Source: an uncultured Paracoccaceae bacterium (GTDB taxonomy: Bacteria; Pseudomonadota; Alphaproteobacteria; Rhodobacterales; Rhodobacteraceae). From it: DNA of 64,000 nucleotides. Positions within the stretch are counted from its first letter, which is position 1. Each line of letters opens with the position of its first letter. The notes under the pieces are model-generated. The model was not told the origin of the DNA. It did not search any database and saw nothing but the letters and a program-made list of their open reading frames with translations. The position numbers and the translations under genes are program-made. This document shows, in pieces, positions 9,457 through 19,204 of the stretch. The DNA lies in contig CANMQO010000002.1 in assembly GCA_947500055.1 (NCBI GenBank), forward strand, positions 248,001 through 312,000. Reading direction: 5' to 3'.

Positions 9457-9864
9457 ATGAACATACCCGACATCAATGCTGAAAATAGCGTCATCGGACA
9501 AGTCATTGCCAAATTCGTCGCCGGCGACCCTACGATGTTCGCGCTGATCGCAGAAGACATCGACTTTCGGATCGACCATTTCCGCGACGAAACTGATATC
9601 AACTGGCAGCAGGCAAAAGGCCGGGAAGCTCTTGTCACACTTGTCGGGCGTTTGGGCAAAGAGGTATTCCCAAAGGGAACCCGCGCGCTTTCCGTCAGCG
9701 GCACTGAACTGGGCGATGGCTGGTATCTGACGTCGTTTCACCAGCAGTTCTTCTATGGTGTCCGACAAGAGGAAGTTAAAAGCCAGACCTACATCCTATC
9801 TCACGAGGCAGATGGCCTGCTGGACTATTTTCGGGAAACCGTAACAAACGTCGTCGAAACATAG
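9457..9864 (+). CDS. NTF2/SnoaL-like small protein
   Basis: This 135-residue soluble protein has no signal peptide. The pattern of an N-terminal helix, then IDFRIDHFRDE and an antiparallel strand series ending in SHEADGLLDYFRETV, suggests a SnoaL/NTF2-like alpha+beta cone fold. That fold is used by isomerases, hydrolases and ketosteroid-binding proteins. The recognition is by fold pattern only; no catalytic residues can be assigned. A ribosome-binding site (AAAGGA) lies 9 bases upstream. It is divergently arranged with the LysR gene, which probably regulates it. Confidence 0.7.
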   Translation: MNIPDINAENSVIGQVIAKFVAGDPTMFALIAEDIDFRIDHFRDETDINWQQAKGREALVTLVGRLGKEVFPKGTRALSVSGTELGDGWYLTSFHQQFFYGVRQEEVKSQTYILSHEADGLLDYFRETVTNVVET

Positions 9865-9922
9865 GAACTGGGGCGAAGTGGGTACAGGGCGCAGCAATCC
9901 TGTGGTTCGCAATCCATCACCG

Positions 9923-11794
9923 TCACTTCGCCCCCAACGCGTCCTTCATGTTTGCTTTCAATTCAGCTTCCCATGCTTCCATATTCTCACGCACAAGACG
10001 GGCATATTCGCTCATCTCTGAGTTTGGATCGTGAATGTTGTAGGCCTCTGCCATCTCCAGCATTGTGGAGCGGTCGAAGGCTTCGAACACACCAATCAAA
10101 CTCTCTGCCTTCTCGCGCGAATGGCCCAGCGCCTCGAATGTCGATCGCGCCGCGCGAATCGAACTGTCATAGGTTTCGCGGATGATGTCCCGGCAACCTA
10201 CGGCCCAAAGATCATAGACATGCCAACGGTCCACCGCACGGGCTACAACATGCACATGTGGATGGTGTTCCCGGACATGGCGGGCCAACTCGGTAATGGC
10301 TTCCTTGTTGTCAATGGCAATGACGAGGATCTTGGCCTCTTCGATGCCTGCTGCGTGTAACAGATCGGGCCGCGTGGCATCACCGAAATAGACACTAAGG
10401 CCGAAGGTTCGCAGCATCTTAAGTTGTTCATTGCTGTAGTCGATAACCGTTGTCTCGTAGTCAGCGGCTTGAAGCGCCCTGTTCACAATACCGCCGAAAC
10501 GACCATGCCCCGCGATGATGATCCTTGCGTTTGACGTAATCTCATCAGCGTCCTGCGCCTGTTGGCGAGAATAGCGCGGGGCGATGAGCTTGTCGTAGCA
10601 GATGAACAACGCAGGCGTGAGCAACATCGAAAGCGCAACAACCAGCAACAAGATGTCGGCAACCGGTGCAGGCACAACGGCATTGGCCACCGTGAAGGAC
10701 ACCAATACAAAGCCGAACTCACCGGCCTGAGCCAGACCAAGGGCAAAGAGCCACTTGTCACCGCCTTTCAGCTTGAAGACATGGCCAAGCGCAAACGTAA
10801 CCGCGGCCTTCAACGCGATCAAACCAAGGGTCAGACCAATGATAAGTGCCAGATTTTCGCCAAGCAGCGCAAAATCTATGCTGGCCCCGACGGTGATAAA
10901 GAACACCCCCAGAAAGATGCCCTTGAAGGGTGCAATATCGCTTTCAAGTTCGTGGCGGTATTCACTGTTTGCCATCACGACACCGGCCAGAAACGTCCCA
11001 AGCGCCGGGGACAGCCCCACCATCGTCATCAGGAGCGCGATGCCGACCACCAACATCAACGCCGTGCTGACAAAAAGTTCGCGCAGGCGCGCGCCCGCAA
11101 CATAGCGAAACACTGGTCCCGTCAGATAGCGCCCGGCGAAAATGACAAGCCCCACAGCTGCCAGTGTGACCAAGGCAGTTTGCCAGCCGGACAGGCCCTC
11201 GACGAGGCTCAGGTTCAACCCCGCGTCGCCGTGTCCGCCACCATGATCATCACCATGGTGCAGTGCCTCCGTCAGTTCCGGCAATGCCAAAAGCGGGATC
11301 AGGGCCAGCATTGGGATCACGGCAATGTCCTGAAACAGCAAAACCGAAAAACTGGCCTGCCCGCCATCGCTGCGCATCAACCCCTTCTCGTTTAACGTCT
11401 GGGTTACAATCGCGGTTGAAGAGAGCGCAAAGATCAGGCCAATCGCCAAGGCGACGGTCCACTGCTGCCCGAACAACATTGCCGCTGCCATGACGCCAAC
11501 GGTAGTCAGGCCAACCTGCAATCCGCCCATCAAAAAGATCCGGGCCCGCATCGCCCACAGAACCTTTGGCTGCATTTCCAACCCGATGAGGAACAGCATC
11601 ATCACAACGCCAAATTCCGTGAAATGCTGCAACGCTACGACATCGACGCCAGCCCAATGCAGCACTGGCCCGATCACAATGCCTGCGATCAAGTACCCCA
11701 ACACGGACCCAAGTCCAAAACGGGACGCAAAAGGGACGGCAATCATTCCGGCAAGAAACAGCGTGAATGTGATGAACATAAATTCTGCGGTCAT
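9923..11794 (-). CDS. CPA2 monovalent cation:proton antiporter with TrkA-N domain (KefB/KefC type)
   Basis: This 623-residue protein has about 12 membrane segments forming a Na+/H+-exchanger fold over residues 1-390. A cytoplasmic RCK/TrkA-N Rossmann domain with the nucleotide loop AGHGRFGG follows near 428. KefB/KefC proteins exchange K+ for H+ and are gated by glutathione adducts; no separate KefF/KefG ancillary gene is seen here. A His-rich loop (HHGDDHGGGHGDAG, about 195) between membrane segments is unusual and could bind metal. It is transcribed divergently from a CPA1 antiporter across a 526-base gap. Confidence 0.93.
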   Translation of the reverse strand: MTAEFMFITFTLFLAGMIAVPFASRFGLGSVLGYLIAGIVIGPVLHWAGVDVVALQHFTEFGVVMMLFLIGLEMQPKVLWAMRARIFLMGGLQVGLTTVGVMAAAMLFGQQWTVALAIGLIFALSSTAIVTQTLNEKGLMRSDGGQASFSVLLFQDIAVIPMLALIPLLALPELTEALHHGDDHGGGHGDAGLNLSLVEGLSGWQTALVTLAAVGLVIFAGRYLTGPVFRYVAGARLRELFVSTALMLVVGIALLMTMVGLSPALGTFLAGVVMANSEYRHELESDIAPFKGIFLGVFFITVGASIDFALLGENLALIIGLTLGLIALKAAVTFALGHVFKLKGGDKWLFALGLAQAGEFGFVLVSFTVANAVVPAPVADILLLVVALSMLLTPALFICYDKLIAPRYSRQQAQDADEITSNARIIIAGHGRFGGIVNRALQAADYETTVIDYSNEQLKMLRTFGLSVYFGDATRPDLLHAAGIEEAKILVIAIDNKEAITELARHVREHHPHVHVVARAVDRWHVYDLWAVGCRDIIRETYDSSIRAARSTFEALGHSREKAESLIGVFEAFDRSTMLEMAEAYNIHDPNSEMSEYARLVRENMEAWEAELKANMKDALGAK

Positions 11795-12320
11795 GGATTG
11801 ATCCTTATGCGAGGGGAGATCATCGGCCTATCATGCCCGTGCGAGGTGATGTCTGGACGGACAAGTCACGGCTGATAAGCAACGTTCCAACCTTCACAAC
11901 GGGGCCACATTGCGCATCTATCCGAACATCGTTCCGCCAAGTCTTACACCCGCTCACACGTCATAACGAACTCCCTGACCACTATCCCTAGCAATAGCAA
12001 CGCGAACAATCACGCCAAAACCGATCATTTGGGGAAACGGGAGGCCGCACTTGTCGCGGTTCGCACTGGTTTCTGCGCGGCCATAGGACGGATTGCAGGA
12101 GACGTCCGCATAAGCGACCCATCGGTGGCACCCTACAAAAGTCGCTGATCAAACTGGCATCTGGTGTCTTGGGTCCTCGATTGCATCGCACCAGTTTCAC
12201 TGCATGTGATCGGCCCGAAAATTAACTTTGGGACCTTAGGCGGATATGGTGCATCCTGTAACGCAATTGGGACGGCTCGATGTGGGCTAAGCGACTTGTG
12301 GGCCCTGACCGCTCGACGAC
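11795..12320. other. Long intergenic region between divergent antiporter genes
   Basis: This 526-base region separates the starts of two divergent antiporter genes and should hold both promoters. No convincing coding frame, RNA gene or strong palindrome was recognised. Short frames in it have no ribosome-binding site and no family resemblance. Confidence 0.5.
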
Positions 12321-13610
12321 GTGACAGGGGCAAGGCCAGATCGGAAAAGAGGCGAGAAGATTTCAGTCGGATTGTTCATCGTAGGTTTGACCACGGCCAT
12401 TTTTTGCCTCCTCGGGCGCAGGCTATCTGCCTCATTGCTGACGGCGCCAATGGTGTTTATCGGACTTGGTGCGGCACTTTCGGTATCGGGTTTCTTCGCT
12501 GCTGGTCAGAGCGAGGTACTGCTTCATCCGGTCGCCGAATTCACCCTGGTCGTGTTGCTTTTTCTGGATGCCGCACAAATTGATCTGCTCGCGCTGCGTC
12601 AACGTCATGTTTGGCCGGTGCGGATGCTTCTTTTCGCCCTGCCAGCCGTCATCCTCTTTGGAACCGGCATCGGAACGCTCTTGTTTCCAGAGCAACCCCT
12701 TGTCGCGATGGCCCTGATTGCTGCAATTCTGGCACCGACAGATGCCGCTTTGGGTCAGGCGGTCATATCAAACCCCGCGATACCAGCCAGGCCACGCCGC
12801 GCTTTGACTGTCGAAAGCGGGCTCAACGACGGATTGGCATTACCTGCTGTGCTGCTCTTTGCCAGCATGACGGCACATGTCGAAACGCAAAACGAGGTGG
12901 ATTGGCTTTTCTTCGGCCTGACGCAGATCATACTTGGTCCGATTGCCGGCATCGCCGTCGGGTTTGTTGGTGGCAAGGCTCTGCTCGCAGCGAAATCGCG
13001 AAAATTGACCGCTGAACCGTTCGAAGGGATTGGAGCGCTTGCAATGGCCGCGACGGCTTATCTCGCCGCCAGTCTGATCGGTGGGAATGGGTTTATCGCA
13101 GCTTTTTTTGCTGGCTTGTCATTTGGTCATGTCGTGCAGGGGCGGTGCAAGTTCGTCTATGAATTCGGCGAAAGCGAGGGCCAACTGTTGTCATGGGCTG
13201 CTTTCTTTCTTCTTGGTGCAGCATTGGTACCTGAAGCCATCCAACACCTCAGCTGGCCCATGCTGGTATTGATACTGCTCAGCTTGTTTGTGCTCCGACC
13301 CCTTGCAATATGGCTTTCACTGACCGGCACTGATGCGGCACCCTTGACGCGTTTGTTTTTTGGTTGGTTCGGCCCTCGCGGTCTTGCCACTGCGTTATTT
13401 GCGCTGATCGCGGTTGATCATTTGGGACATGAACTGGCCGATTTCGTGCTCTTTACGGCCATCAACGCGGTCTGGATCAGCGCATTGTTACATGGCGTGA
13501 CTGCCGCCCCCGGGGCGGCGTGGTATGCACGCAAAGTGGCCGCAATGGCCCCCTGCGCCGAAACCACGCCCGTGGAAATGTCTGCCAAGCCCCTTGTCGA
13601 GCCAAAGTAA
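12321..13610 (+). CDS. CPA1-type Na+(K+)/H+ antiporter
   Basis: This 429-residue protein has about 12 membrane segments. It has the CPA1 ion-site region LAPTDAALGQAVI near residue 136, the segment ESGLNDGLALPAVL near 166 and FGPRGLATALFALI near 360, as in NhaP-like proteins. It exchanges cytoplasmic Na+ or K+ for protons and contributes to pH and salt tolerance. The N-terminus is uncertain: ATG at 12321 adds about 15 polar residues before the first helix, and a TTG start inside the IVGLTTAIF segment is possible. A Rieske-FMN gene follows after 27 bases. Confidence 0.9.
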   Translation: MTGARPDRKRGEKISVGLFIVGLTTAIFCLLGRRLSASLLTAPMVFIGLGAALSVSGFFAAGQSEVLLHPVAEFTLVVLLFLDAAQIDLLALRQRHVWPVRMLLFALPAVILFGTGIGTLLFPEQPLVAMALIAAILAPTDAALGQAVISNPAIPARPRRALTVESGLNDGLALPAVLLFASMTAHVETQNEVDWLFFGLTQIILGPIAGIAVGFVGGKALLAAKSRKLTAEPFEGIGALAMAATAYLAASLIGGNGFIAAFFAGLSFGHVVQGRCKFVYEFGESEGQLLSWAAFFLLGAALVPEAIQHLSWPMLVLILLSLFVLRPLAIWLSLTGTDAAPLTRLFFGWFGPRGLATALFALIAVDHLGHELADFVLFTAINAVWISALLHGVTAAPGAAWYARKVAAMAPCAETTPVEMSAKPLVEPK

Positions 13611-13637
13611 TGCAGCTGCAACAGGAGAAACGACCGT

Positions 13638-15248
13638 ATGAAAAAGACAGAGATCGCTAAATTTGAAGATCTGAAGGATCGCAAACCGGCCTACGCGCTT
13701 GTGGGCGAGGTCGATCTTGTCGTCGTGCGCATTGACGATGAGGTTTCGGTGTTCTACGGGCGCTGTCTCCATCGTGGGGCATTGATGGCCGACGGGTTCG
13801 TCAGCGGCAAGAACCTGATCTGCGGCGTGCATTATTGGGACTACCGGCTCGACAGTGGCGTGTCCGAATACGCCAACAATGAAGTATTACCAAAGTATCA
13901 AAGCTGGGTCGAAGGCGGGGCGGTGCTGGTCGACGCCGATGAAATCAACGCCTGGGCGCTCGACAACCCGCAGCCCTTCAAGCGTGATCAATATCTTGGG
14001 CTCTATGCCGACACCTCGCATGGGACCGAGGAGGAGCCATATAACGGGCTGATCCAACGCTATGCCAAACAGGGGCTGAGCAAGACCGGGCATCATGGGG
14101 CGGTCGACTCTATGGGGGTTCCACGCAACCAGCTTCCCGATTGGGATGACATTCAGATCTTGACCGCGCAATTGGCTACGCCCCCGCTCTTGGATGATGA
14201 TCCAGTAGGTACAGAGGTTGTAATCGGGCCAAACGCACCGAAACCGCTGAAACTCAAAATCCCGCTCTTTGTATCTGACATGAGCTTTGGCGCACTCTCG
14301 GAGCCAGCCAAGGTGGCGCTCGCAACAGGGGCCGAGATGGCGGGTACCGGCATCTGTTCAGGCGAAGGCGGCATGCTGCCCGAAGAACAAGAAGCCAATA
14401 GCCGGTATTTTTATGAGCTTGCCTCTGGCCGGTTCGGATTCTCCTGGGACAAGCTGGAAAAGGTACAGGCGTTTCATTTCAAAGGCGGCCAGGGCGCCAA
14501 GACCGGCACCGGCGGTCACCTGCCCGGCAAGAAAGTGCAGGGCAAGATCGCCAAGGTACGCGGGCTGGAGCCCGGCACCAGTGCAATTTCACCACCGCGG
14601 TTCCCCGATTGGACAGAAACCAGCCAGATCAAGGCATTCGCTGACAAGGTTCGCGACCGTACCGGGGGCATTCCCATCGGGTACAAACTCTCTGCGCAAC
14701 ATATCGAACAGGATATTGATGCGGCACTTGCAGTTGGCGTGGACTACATCATCCTTGATGGACGTGGCGGTGGCACCGGTGCCGCCCCGGTCATTTTCCG
14801 TGATAACATCTCTGTGCCGACGATACCGGCGCTGGCACGGGCACGCGCGCATCTCGACCGATTGGGGCGCGGCGATATTTCCTTGGTGATCACCGGTGGT
14901 TTGCGCAAACCTGCCGACTTCATAAAGGCGCTTGCGATGGGTGCAGATGCCGTCGCTGTATCAAACGCGGCAATGCAGGCCATCGGCTGCCTTGCTATGC
15001 GGGCCTGCCACACGAACAATTGCCCGGTCGGCATCGCCACCCAAAAACCGGGGTTGGTACGGCGGCTTCAGGTCGATAAATCCGCGCAACAACTCGCCAA
15101 TTTCTTTGAGGCCAGCGTAGAGCTGATGCAGGTTATGGCGCGTGCCTGTGGCCACGACCACTTGTCCAAATTCAACGCCCAGGACTTGACCACCTGGAAG
15201 AAAGAAATGTCCGAACTGTCTGGCGTAGCATTTGGCGGCGTGGCCTGA
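13638..15248 (+). CDS. Rieske [2Fe-2S]-glutamate synthase-like FMN protein fusion
   Basis: This 536-residue two-domain protein combines two redox modules. Residues ~1-115 are a Rieske domain with ligands C43/H45 and C62/H65 (CLHRG...CGVHYWDY). Residues ~150-525 match the FMN-binding central domain of glutamate synthase large subunits, with SDMSFGALSEPAKVAL, KGGQGAKTGTGGHLPG and the 3Fe-4S motif C-x5-C-x4-C in CLAMRACHTNNCPVGIATQ near 450. The amidotransferase domain of GltB is absent, so it cannot make ammonia from glutamine itself. It probably transfers electrons from the Rieske cluster through the 3Fe-4S/FMN centre. Physiological substrate unknown. A ribosome-binding site (AGGAGAAA) precedes the start. 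Confidence 0.9.
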   Translation: MKKTEIAKFEDLKDRKPAYALVGEVDLVVVRIDDEVSVFYGRCLHRGALMADGFVSGKNLICGVHYWDYRLDSGVSEYANNEVLPKYQSWVEGGAVLVDADEINAWALDNPQPFKRDQYLGLYADTSHGTEEEPYNGLIQRYAKQGLSKTGHHGAVDSMGVPRNQLPDWDDIQILTAQLATPPLLDDDPVGTEVVIGPNAPKPLKLKIPLFVSDMSFGALSEPAKVALATGAEMAGTGICSGEGGMLPEEQEANSRYFYELASGRFGFSWDKLEKVQAFHFKGGQGAKTGTGGHLPGKKVQGKIAKVRGLEPGTSAISPPRFPDWTETSQIKAFADKVRDRTGGIPIGYKLSAQHIEQDIDAALAVGVDYIILDGRGGGTGAAPVIFRDNISVPTIPALARARAHLDRLGRGDISLVITGGLRKPADFIKALAMGADAVAVSNAAMQAIGCLAMRACHTNNCPVGIATQKPGLVRRLQVDKSAQQLANFFEASVELMQVMARACGHDHLSKFNAQDLTTWKKEMSELSGVAFGGVA

Positions 15249-15659
15249 GGCAGAGAAAGCGTAAGCGCCAAAAACCGCGACTGGATATCTGTTGGGCACA
15301 TAGACGGCCCGCCCGAAGGCAGGGCCAAAACCGTAACCGCAAGGACGACCAGGAGGCAGGACCCCGATTGCCAGTTGGTTCATGAATGAAGCCGATCTGG
15401 TCACCCCATCCTTCGCCGCTTTCGCCCGTCTTTGTGGGGTCATGGCGTCAAAGTCATCGTTACAAATCAAGTTGCTGCGGCCATCGACGATGCACTGACG
15501 GTCATCCGCACCAGTCGGCACAACCCGGTCCGGTGACCCGAACGATCCCATCGGCGCCGCAGCTATTCCATTTTCCCGAACCTTCTTTCCCGGCTCATCC
15601 GTCGAACGGGGAAGCGCGTACCCGGATGGTCGCGCCGGGAAAGCCCCTTAGTCCTCGGG
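15249..15659. other. Intergenic region, no gene recognised
   Basis: This 411-base gap lies between the convergent ends of the Rieske-FMN gene and the glycan locus. Several short frames cross it, but none has a ribosome-binding site or recognisable similarity. It may contain the decayed remains of a gene; no clear terminator hairpin was found. Confidence 0.45.
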
Positions 15660-16448
15660 TCACATCTTTGCGCGTATCTCGGTAGCAATCGCGCGAGTAA
15701 TACGCACCAACTCTGCTTGATTGGCAGCAAAATCCATCGGCTCAGTCAAAAATCCACGCAGTTTCGTCACTTCGGCGGCAAATGTCGCCTGATCCGGTAT
15801 CTGCCGAAAATCGCGCGAAAGAATTGTCTGTGTGGATCCAAGGCGCAGGTGTTCTGACAGAACCAACTCCGCGGGCAAGCGGCCATGCCCCAGCCGCGCA
15901 ATTCCACCAAAACCAAATGGTACAGCATGATCGCGCAAAACACGCGCCGCATATTCAATCACGCCATCCGCAACCAGCTCGAACATGAAATCTAGTCCGA
16001 GCCCCAGATGCAGATCATTCAAACCCAGCAAAATATCGTCAACACCGTCAACTTCGGCAATCGCCGGCAGTCGCGCCAATGCGGCTGGTGTTTCCATCAA
16101 ATAGGTGACTTTTGCCCGACCATCCACGATATCGCGAAACATCCGCACGTCATCTGGATGGTTGAACATCGGAAGCATCAACCGGTCGGCGCCACGGGCG
16201 ATAACTGCATCGACCTCTGCTTTGGTACCACCAAAAAGCGGGTTCACACGAACCATCAATTCGGCAGCGGACAACGCCCCGCGAACGGCCACCACGTCAT
16301 CCAGACTGTGCTTTGAAATTACCGTATTCTTGTTCGGCTGGCGGACCTCCTTACCGTTGATTTCAAGATCAACCATAATGCAATCAACACCCGCCGCCTG
16401 AGCAGCGACTGCCAGTTCCGGGTCCGCTTCGATATAAATAAACTTCAT
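15660..16448 (-). CDS. HpcH/HpaI-family aldolase (citrate-lyase beta-like)
   Basis: The 262-residue TIM-barrel protein starts at the ATG at 16448 (MKFIYIEADPELA); a start 11 codons upstream would overlap the decarboxylase gene further. Metal-dependent aldolase features are present: an Arg in LMVRVNPL, the metal-binding Glu in YLMETPAAL and the Asp in LLGLNDLHLGLG. Relatives make or break a C-C bond next to pyruvate or a keto-acid. It is the last gene of the overlapping glycan operon, one base after the PLP decarboxylase. A biosynthetic aldol step making an unusual acid is plausible; the substrate is unknown. Confidence 0.85.
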   Translation of the reverse strand: MKFIYIEADPELAVAAQAAGVDCIMVDLEINGKEVRQPNKNTVISKHSLDDVVAVRGALSAAELMVRVNPLFGGTKAEVDAVIARGADRLMLPMFNHPDDVRMFRDIVDGRAKVTYLMETPAALARLPAIAEVDGVDDILLGLNDLHLGLGLDFMFELVADGVIEYAARVLRDHAVPFGFGGIARLGHGRLPAELVLSEHLRLGSTQTILSRDFRQIPDQATFAAEVTKLRGFLTEPMDFAANQAELVRITRAIATEIRAKM

Positions 16449-16449
16449 G

Positions 16450-17673
16450 TCATGCGAACCTGAAATTCTGAAAAACCTCATCCGTGGTTTGGCGCTCTTT
16501 GATCAACCGCAAGTCCTGACCGTCCTTCATCAAGATCGGATTAGCCGGCAGAATGAAGGGTGGACGCATCACCACCGAATAAGAGCCCACATTGTCGTAA
16601 CAAACAAAGTCATCGACGACCAACGGGGCACGCAGGCTCTCTGACAGGATGTCCTTCTCAATGCAGGTATACCCCACGATATCAAAGGTTTTCCCGTCAT
16701 CAGAACGCGGCTTTTGCAATATCGGTGTTACCGGCAGATTACGGGATCTGGCCGTTGGGCTGATATCGAAACTACTCCCGGCCACTGTCGCGAAGTTGTG
16801 GCCACGTATGGATTTGGTCGACACCACTTGCGTATAAAATTGCTGTGTATCAGCCACCAGCGCGGTGCCCGGCTCCAGAAACAGTGCAGGCAATTTACCC
16901 CGCCCTGCCAACCCCTTGGTCAACCGTGCCCCAACCAAGGCACCATAATCGGCAAAGCTGGCAGGAGGTGCCGCAAATGACTGGCGCAAGCTATCGGGCA
17001 TATTGCTGAAATACCCACCGCCAATGTTCAGTATTTCGGGCAAGGTATCCGGAAAAAGCCGGTTCACCAACGCCACCAATCGATCGGCCCTGCGACCAAA
17101 GCTGGCCAGATCACGGTCCGGGAAATGACAATGCAGCCCCTTCAGGACAACGGCAGGAAGCTGCGCGATGCCGTCAAGCATCGCCGCAAATTCCAGGCCT
17201 TCCACATCGAGCCCAAAGCGCGACACATCGTCGTCATTCAACGCAAAATTGCAGCGCAAGACCACGTTGATCGATCCGGCGGCATCTGGCGCGATCTCAC
17301 GCAACATGGTCAAATCACGCGCGCTATCAAGGTTCAGCGTTGCACCGGAAAGCGCGGCCTCCTTGAATGCCGCAGCACCCTTGTAAGGGCCGTTAAAAAT
17401 GATCCGCTCGCCGGACACGCCAATCCGTCGCGCCAGTTCGTATTCCATGGATGACACGATTTCTGCAAATCCACCTAGCTCGTTCACAATCCGGCAAAGC
17501 TGCGGCGTGTAGTTTGTCTTGTAGGAATAGCCGATGTTGACGTCCGGATAGTGGGCCTCGAACGCCTCTCGCAGCGCCGCGAAGTTATGACGGAAACGCC
17601 CGGCATCCAGCAGGAAAAACGACCGTCCATGTTCTGACGCCAATGCTTGCGCCGTCGCCCAGTCCAGTGTCAT
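16450..17673 (-). CDS. PLP-dependent decarboxylase, Orn/Lys/DAP group IV
   Basis: This 407-residue alanine-racemase-fold decarboxylase resembles LysA/NspC. The PLP lysine lies in GYSYKTNY near residue 52, the phosphate loop in NIGGGYFS near 219, the LEPGTALV segment near 265, and the C-terminal CYDNVGSYSV near 365 closes the site. Such enzymes decarboxylate diaminopimelate, ornithine or related D-configured amino acids. The gene overlaps the sugar-transferase gene upstream by 4 bases (ATGA). Its place among glycan genes argues for making an amine or amino-acid decoration and against housekeeping lysine synthesis. Exact substrate unknown. Confidence 0.88.
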   Translation of the reverse strand: MTLDWATAQALASEHGRSFFLLDAGRFRHNFAALREAFEAHYPDVNIGYSYKTNYTPQLCRIVNELGGFAEIVSSMEYELARRIGVSGERIIFNGPYKGAAAFKEAALSGATLNLDSARDLTMLREIAPDAAGSINVVLRCNFALNDDDVSRFGLDVEGLEFAAMLDGIAQLPAVVLKGLHCHFPDRDLASFGRRADRLVALVNRLFPDTLPEILNIGGGYFSNMPDSLRQSFAAPPASFADYGALVGARLTKGLAGRGKLPALFLEPGTALVADTQQFYTQVVSTKSIRGHNFATVAGSSFDISPTARSRNLPVTPILQKPRSDDGKTFDIVGYTCIEKDILSESLRAPLVVDDFVCYDNVGSYSVVMRPPFILPANPILMKDGQDLRLIKERQTTDEVFQNFRFA

Positions 17674-18272
17674 GATTGCTCCTGCTTGCGCTTTTCGATT
17701 GTGCTTTTGCGGCTCAGAACCACCCAGATCGTCTGCAGGACGATGCGCAGATCAATCAGCACGCCCCAGCGGGCGAACAAATCGATATATCGGTTGTCAA
17801 AAACGATCTTTTGCGGCCAATCCAACTCGTTGCGGCCTGACACCTGCGCCAGGCCGGTCACCCCCGGTTTCATACGAAACCGACGCTTCATCTCGGGCGA
17901 GAATTCCGCGATATCACCTAATTCATAAGTGACCGGCGGGCGCGGACCGACCAATGCCATGGAGCCGTTCAGGATATTGAAAAATTGCGGTAACTCATCA
18001 AGGCTCGTTTTCCGCAGAAAATGTCCGACACGCGTGATCCTGTCATCATCATCATAGCTGAACAGCCCGGTTCCCATCTGCTCGGCATTGGCAACCATCG
18101 TGCGGAATTTATACATCTTGTAAGGTACAATGTCGCGGCCCAGCCGTTCCTGTACAAAGAACACTCCGCCCTTGCTGTCACGCTTGATCCAAAGGGCAAT
18201 CAGGATCATCGGCAGACCAAAGATGGCCAGCCCAATAACGGCCGCGGTGATATCCATTAAGCGTTTGATCAT
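17670..18272 (-). CDS. Initiating sugar transferase (polyprenyl-phosphate phosphoglycosyl transferase, PglC/WcaJ C-domain type)
   Basis: This 200-residue small monotopic phosphoglycosyl transferase has one N-terminal re-entrant hydrophobic segment (about 8-30). It then carries the family blocks [23 protein letters not shown] and [25 protein letters not shown], where the Asp-Glu pair acts in catalysis. It moves a sugar-1-phosphate from a UDP-sugar to undecaprenyl phosphate at the inner membrane, the first committed step of glycan assembly. The compact form without the WcaJ membrane bundle matches PglC. It is coupled by ATGA overlaps on both sides. Confidence 0.94.
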   Translation of the reverse strand: MIKRLMDITAAVIGLAIFGLPMILIALWIKRDSKGGVFFVQERLGRDIVPYKMYKFRTMVANAEQMGTGLFSYDDDDRITRVGHFLRKTSLDELPQFFNILNGSMALVGPRPPVTYELGDIAEFSPEMKRRFRMKPGVTGLAQVSGRNELDWPQKIVFDNRYIDLFARWGVLIDLRIVLQTIWVVLSRKSTIEKRKQEQS

Positions 18273-19204
18273 GCGTCATCTTCCGGCAGCCAAACGCCTG
18301 TGCGCCATGTCGGATGGGCCGGGTTCGTCCCATCCGCAATATCCAGATAAGCACCCAGCAGATCACGGGTCAGCGGCCCAATATTCCCGTCCCCCACGGT
18401 AAACCGATCAATCCGCGTGATCGGGGTCAGTTCAGCGGCGCTGCCGCACAGAAAAATTTCATCCGCGAGATAAAGTTCGCTTCGGTCCACGATGCGGACC
18501 TGGGTGGGCAAACCGGTCGCTTCAGCCAATTGCAACAACGTATCCCGGGTTATGCTTTCCAGAATGGAACCACTGGTCGGCGGCGTGACCAACACCCCAT
18601 TGCGCAACAGCATCACGCAAGAGCCTGCACCCTCACTCACCTTACCCGCCCGATCCAAAAGGATGGGCAGATCATAGCCTGCTGCCTTTGCCTCCAAATG
18701 CGCATAACGCCCATTGATATAGTTTGCCCCCGCCTTGACGCGCGGCGGCATGCTCAGGTCATCAATGCGCTGCCAGGTGGACACACAGGCCCGCGCACCC
18801 TCCTCATCACCGACATTTCGGCGCGGTTTGGAAATTGGCGCGACAAACATCTCAACCGGGTTGCTGCTGTGCCACGTGCCCTCGCCGTCCACAAACAGTG
18901 TCGCCCGGACGGCCACATCAGTGCGATATTGGTTTGCCTGAATGACTTGAGTGATCGCCTGCTTGATCTGGTCCGGCGTATAGGGGCAATCCAACCCGAT
19001 CAGACGACAAGAGGCAAAGAGTCGATCCAGATGATCATCGAGACGAAAAAGAAAGATATCCCCGTGATCAGCATTCCAATACCCGCGAATGCCTTCGAAC
19101 ACATTCAGGCCGAACTGTGCTGTCGGTGAAAGAACACTTATCTGCGCAGCATCCGCTTGCACGATCTGTTCTTTGAACCAAATTTTCCGATCTTGTGGCA
19201 TCAC
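18269..19204 (-). CDS. Class IV aminotransferase (branched-chain aminotransferase-like)
   Basis: This 311-residue fold-type IV PLP enzyme has the lysine in MPPRVKAGANYINGR near 150 and the downstream KVSEGAGSCVMLLRNGVLVTPP block (about 185-205) with the conserved Glu. It resembles IlvE and D-amino-acid aminotransferases, which transfer amino groups to keto-acids. It lies between an FAD protein and the sugar transferase with 4-base overlaps, so it belongs to the glycan operon. It may aminate the keto-acid made by the aldolase at the operon end, giving the substrate of the decarboxylase (inference). Confidence 0.88.
   Translation of the reverse strand: MMPQDRKIWFKEQIVQADAAQISVLSPTAQFGLNVFEGIRGYWNADHGDIFLFRLDDHLDRLFASCRLIGLDCPYTPDQIKQAITQVIQANQYRTDVAVRATLFVDGEGTWHSSNPVEMFVAPISKPRRNVGDEEGARACVSTWQRIDDLSMPPRVKAGANYINGRYAHLEAKAAGYDLPILLDRAGKVSEGAGSCVMLLRNGVLVTPPTSGSILESITRDTLLQLAEATGLPTQVRIVDRSELYLADEIFLCGSAAELTPITRIDRFTVGDGNIGPLTRDLLGAYLDIADGTNPAHPTWRTGVWLPEDDA

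Noticed and set aside
15386-15685. A 99-codon frame in the gap after the Rieske-FMN gene
   Set aside because: Low-complexity, Pro/Ser-rich translation and it runs into the end of the aldolase gene; no support.
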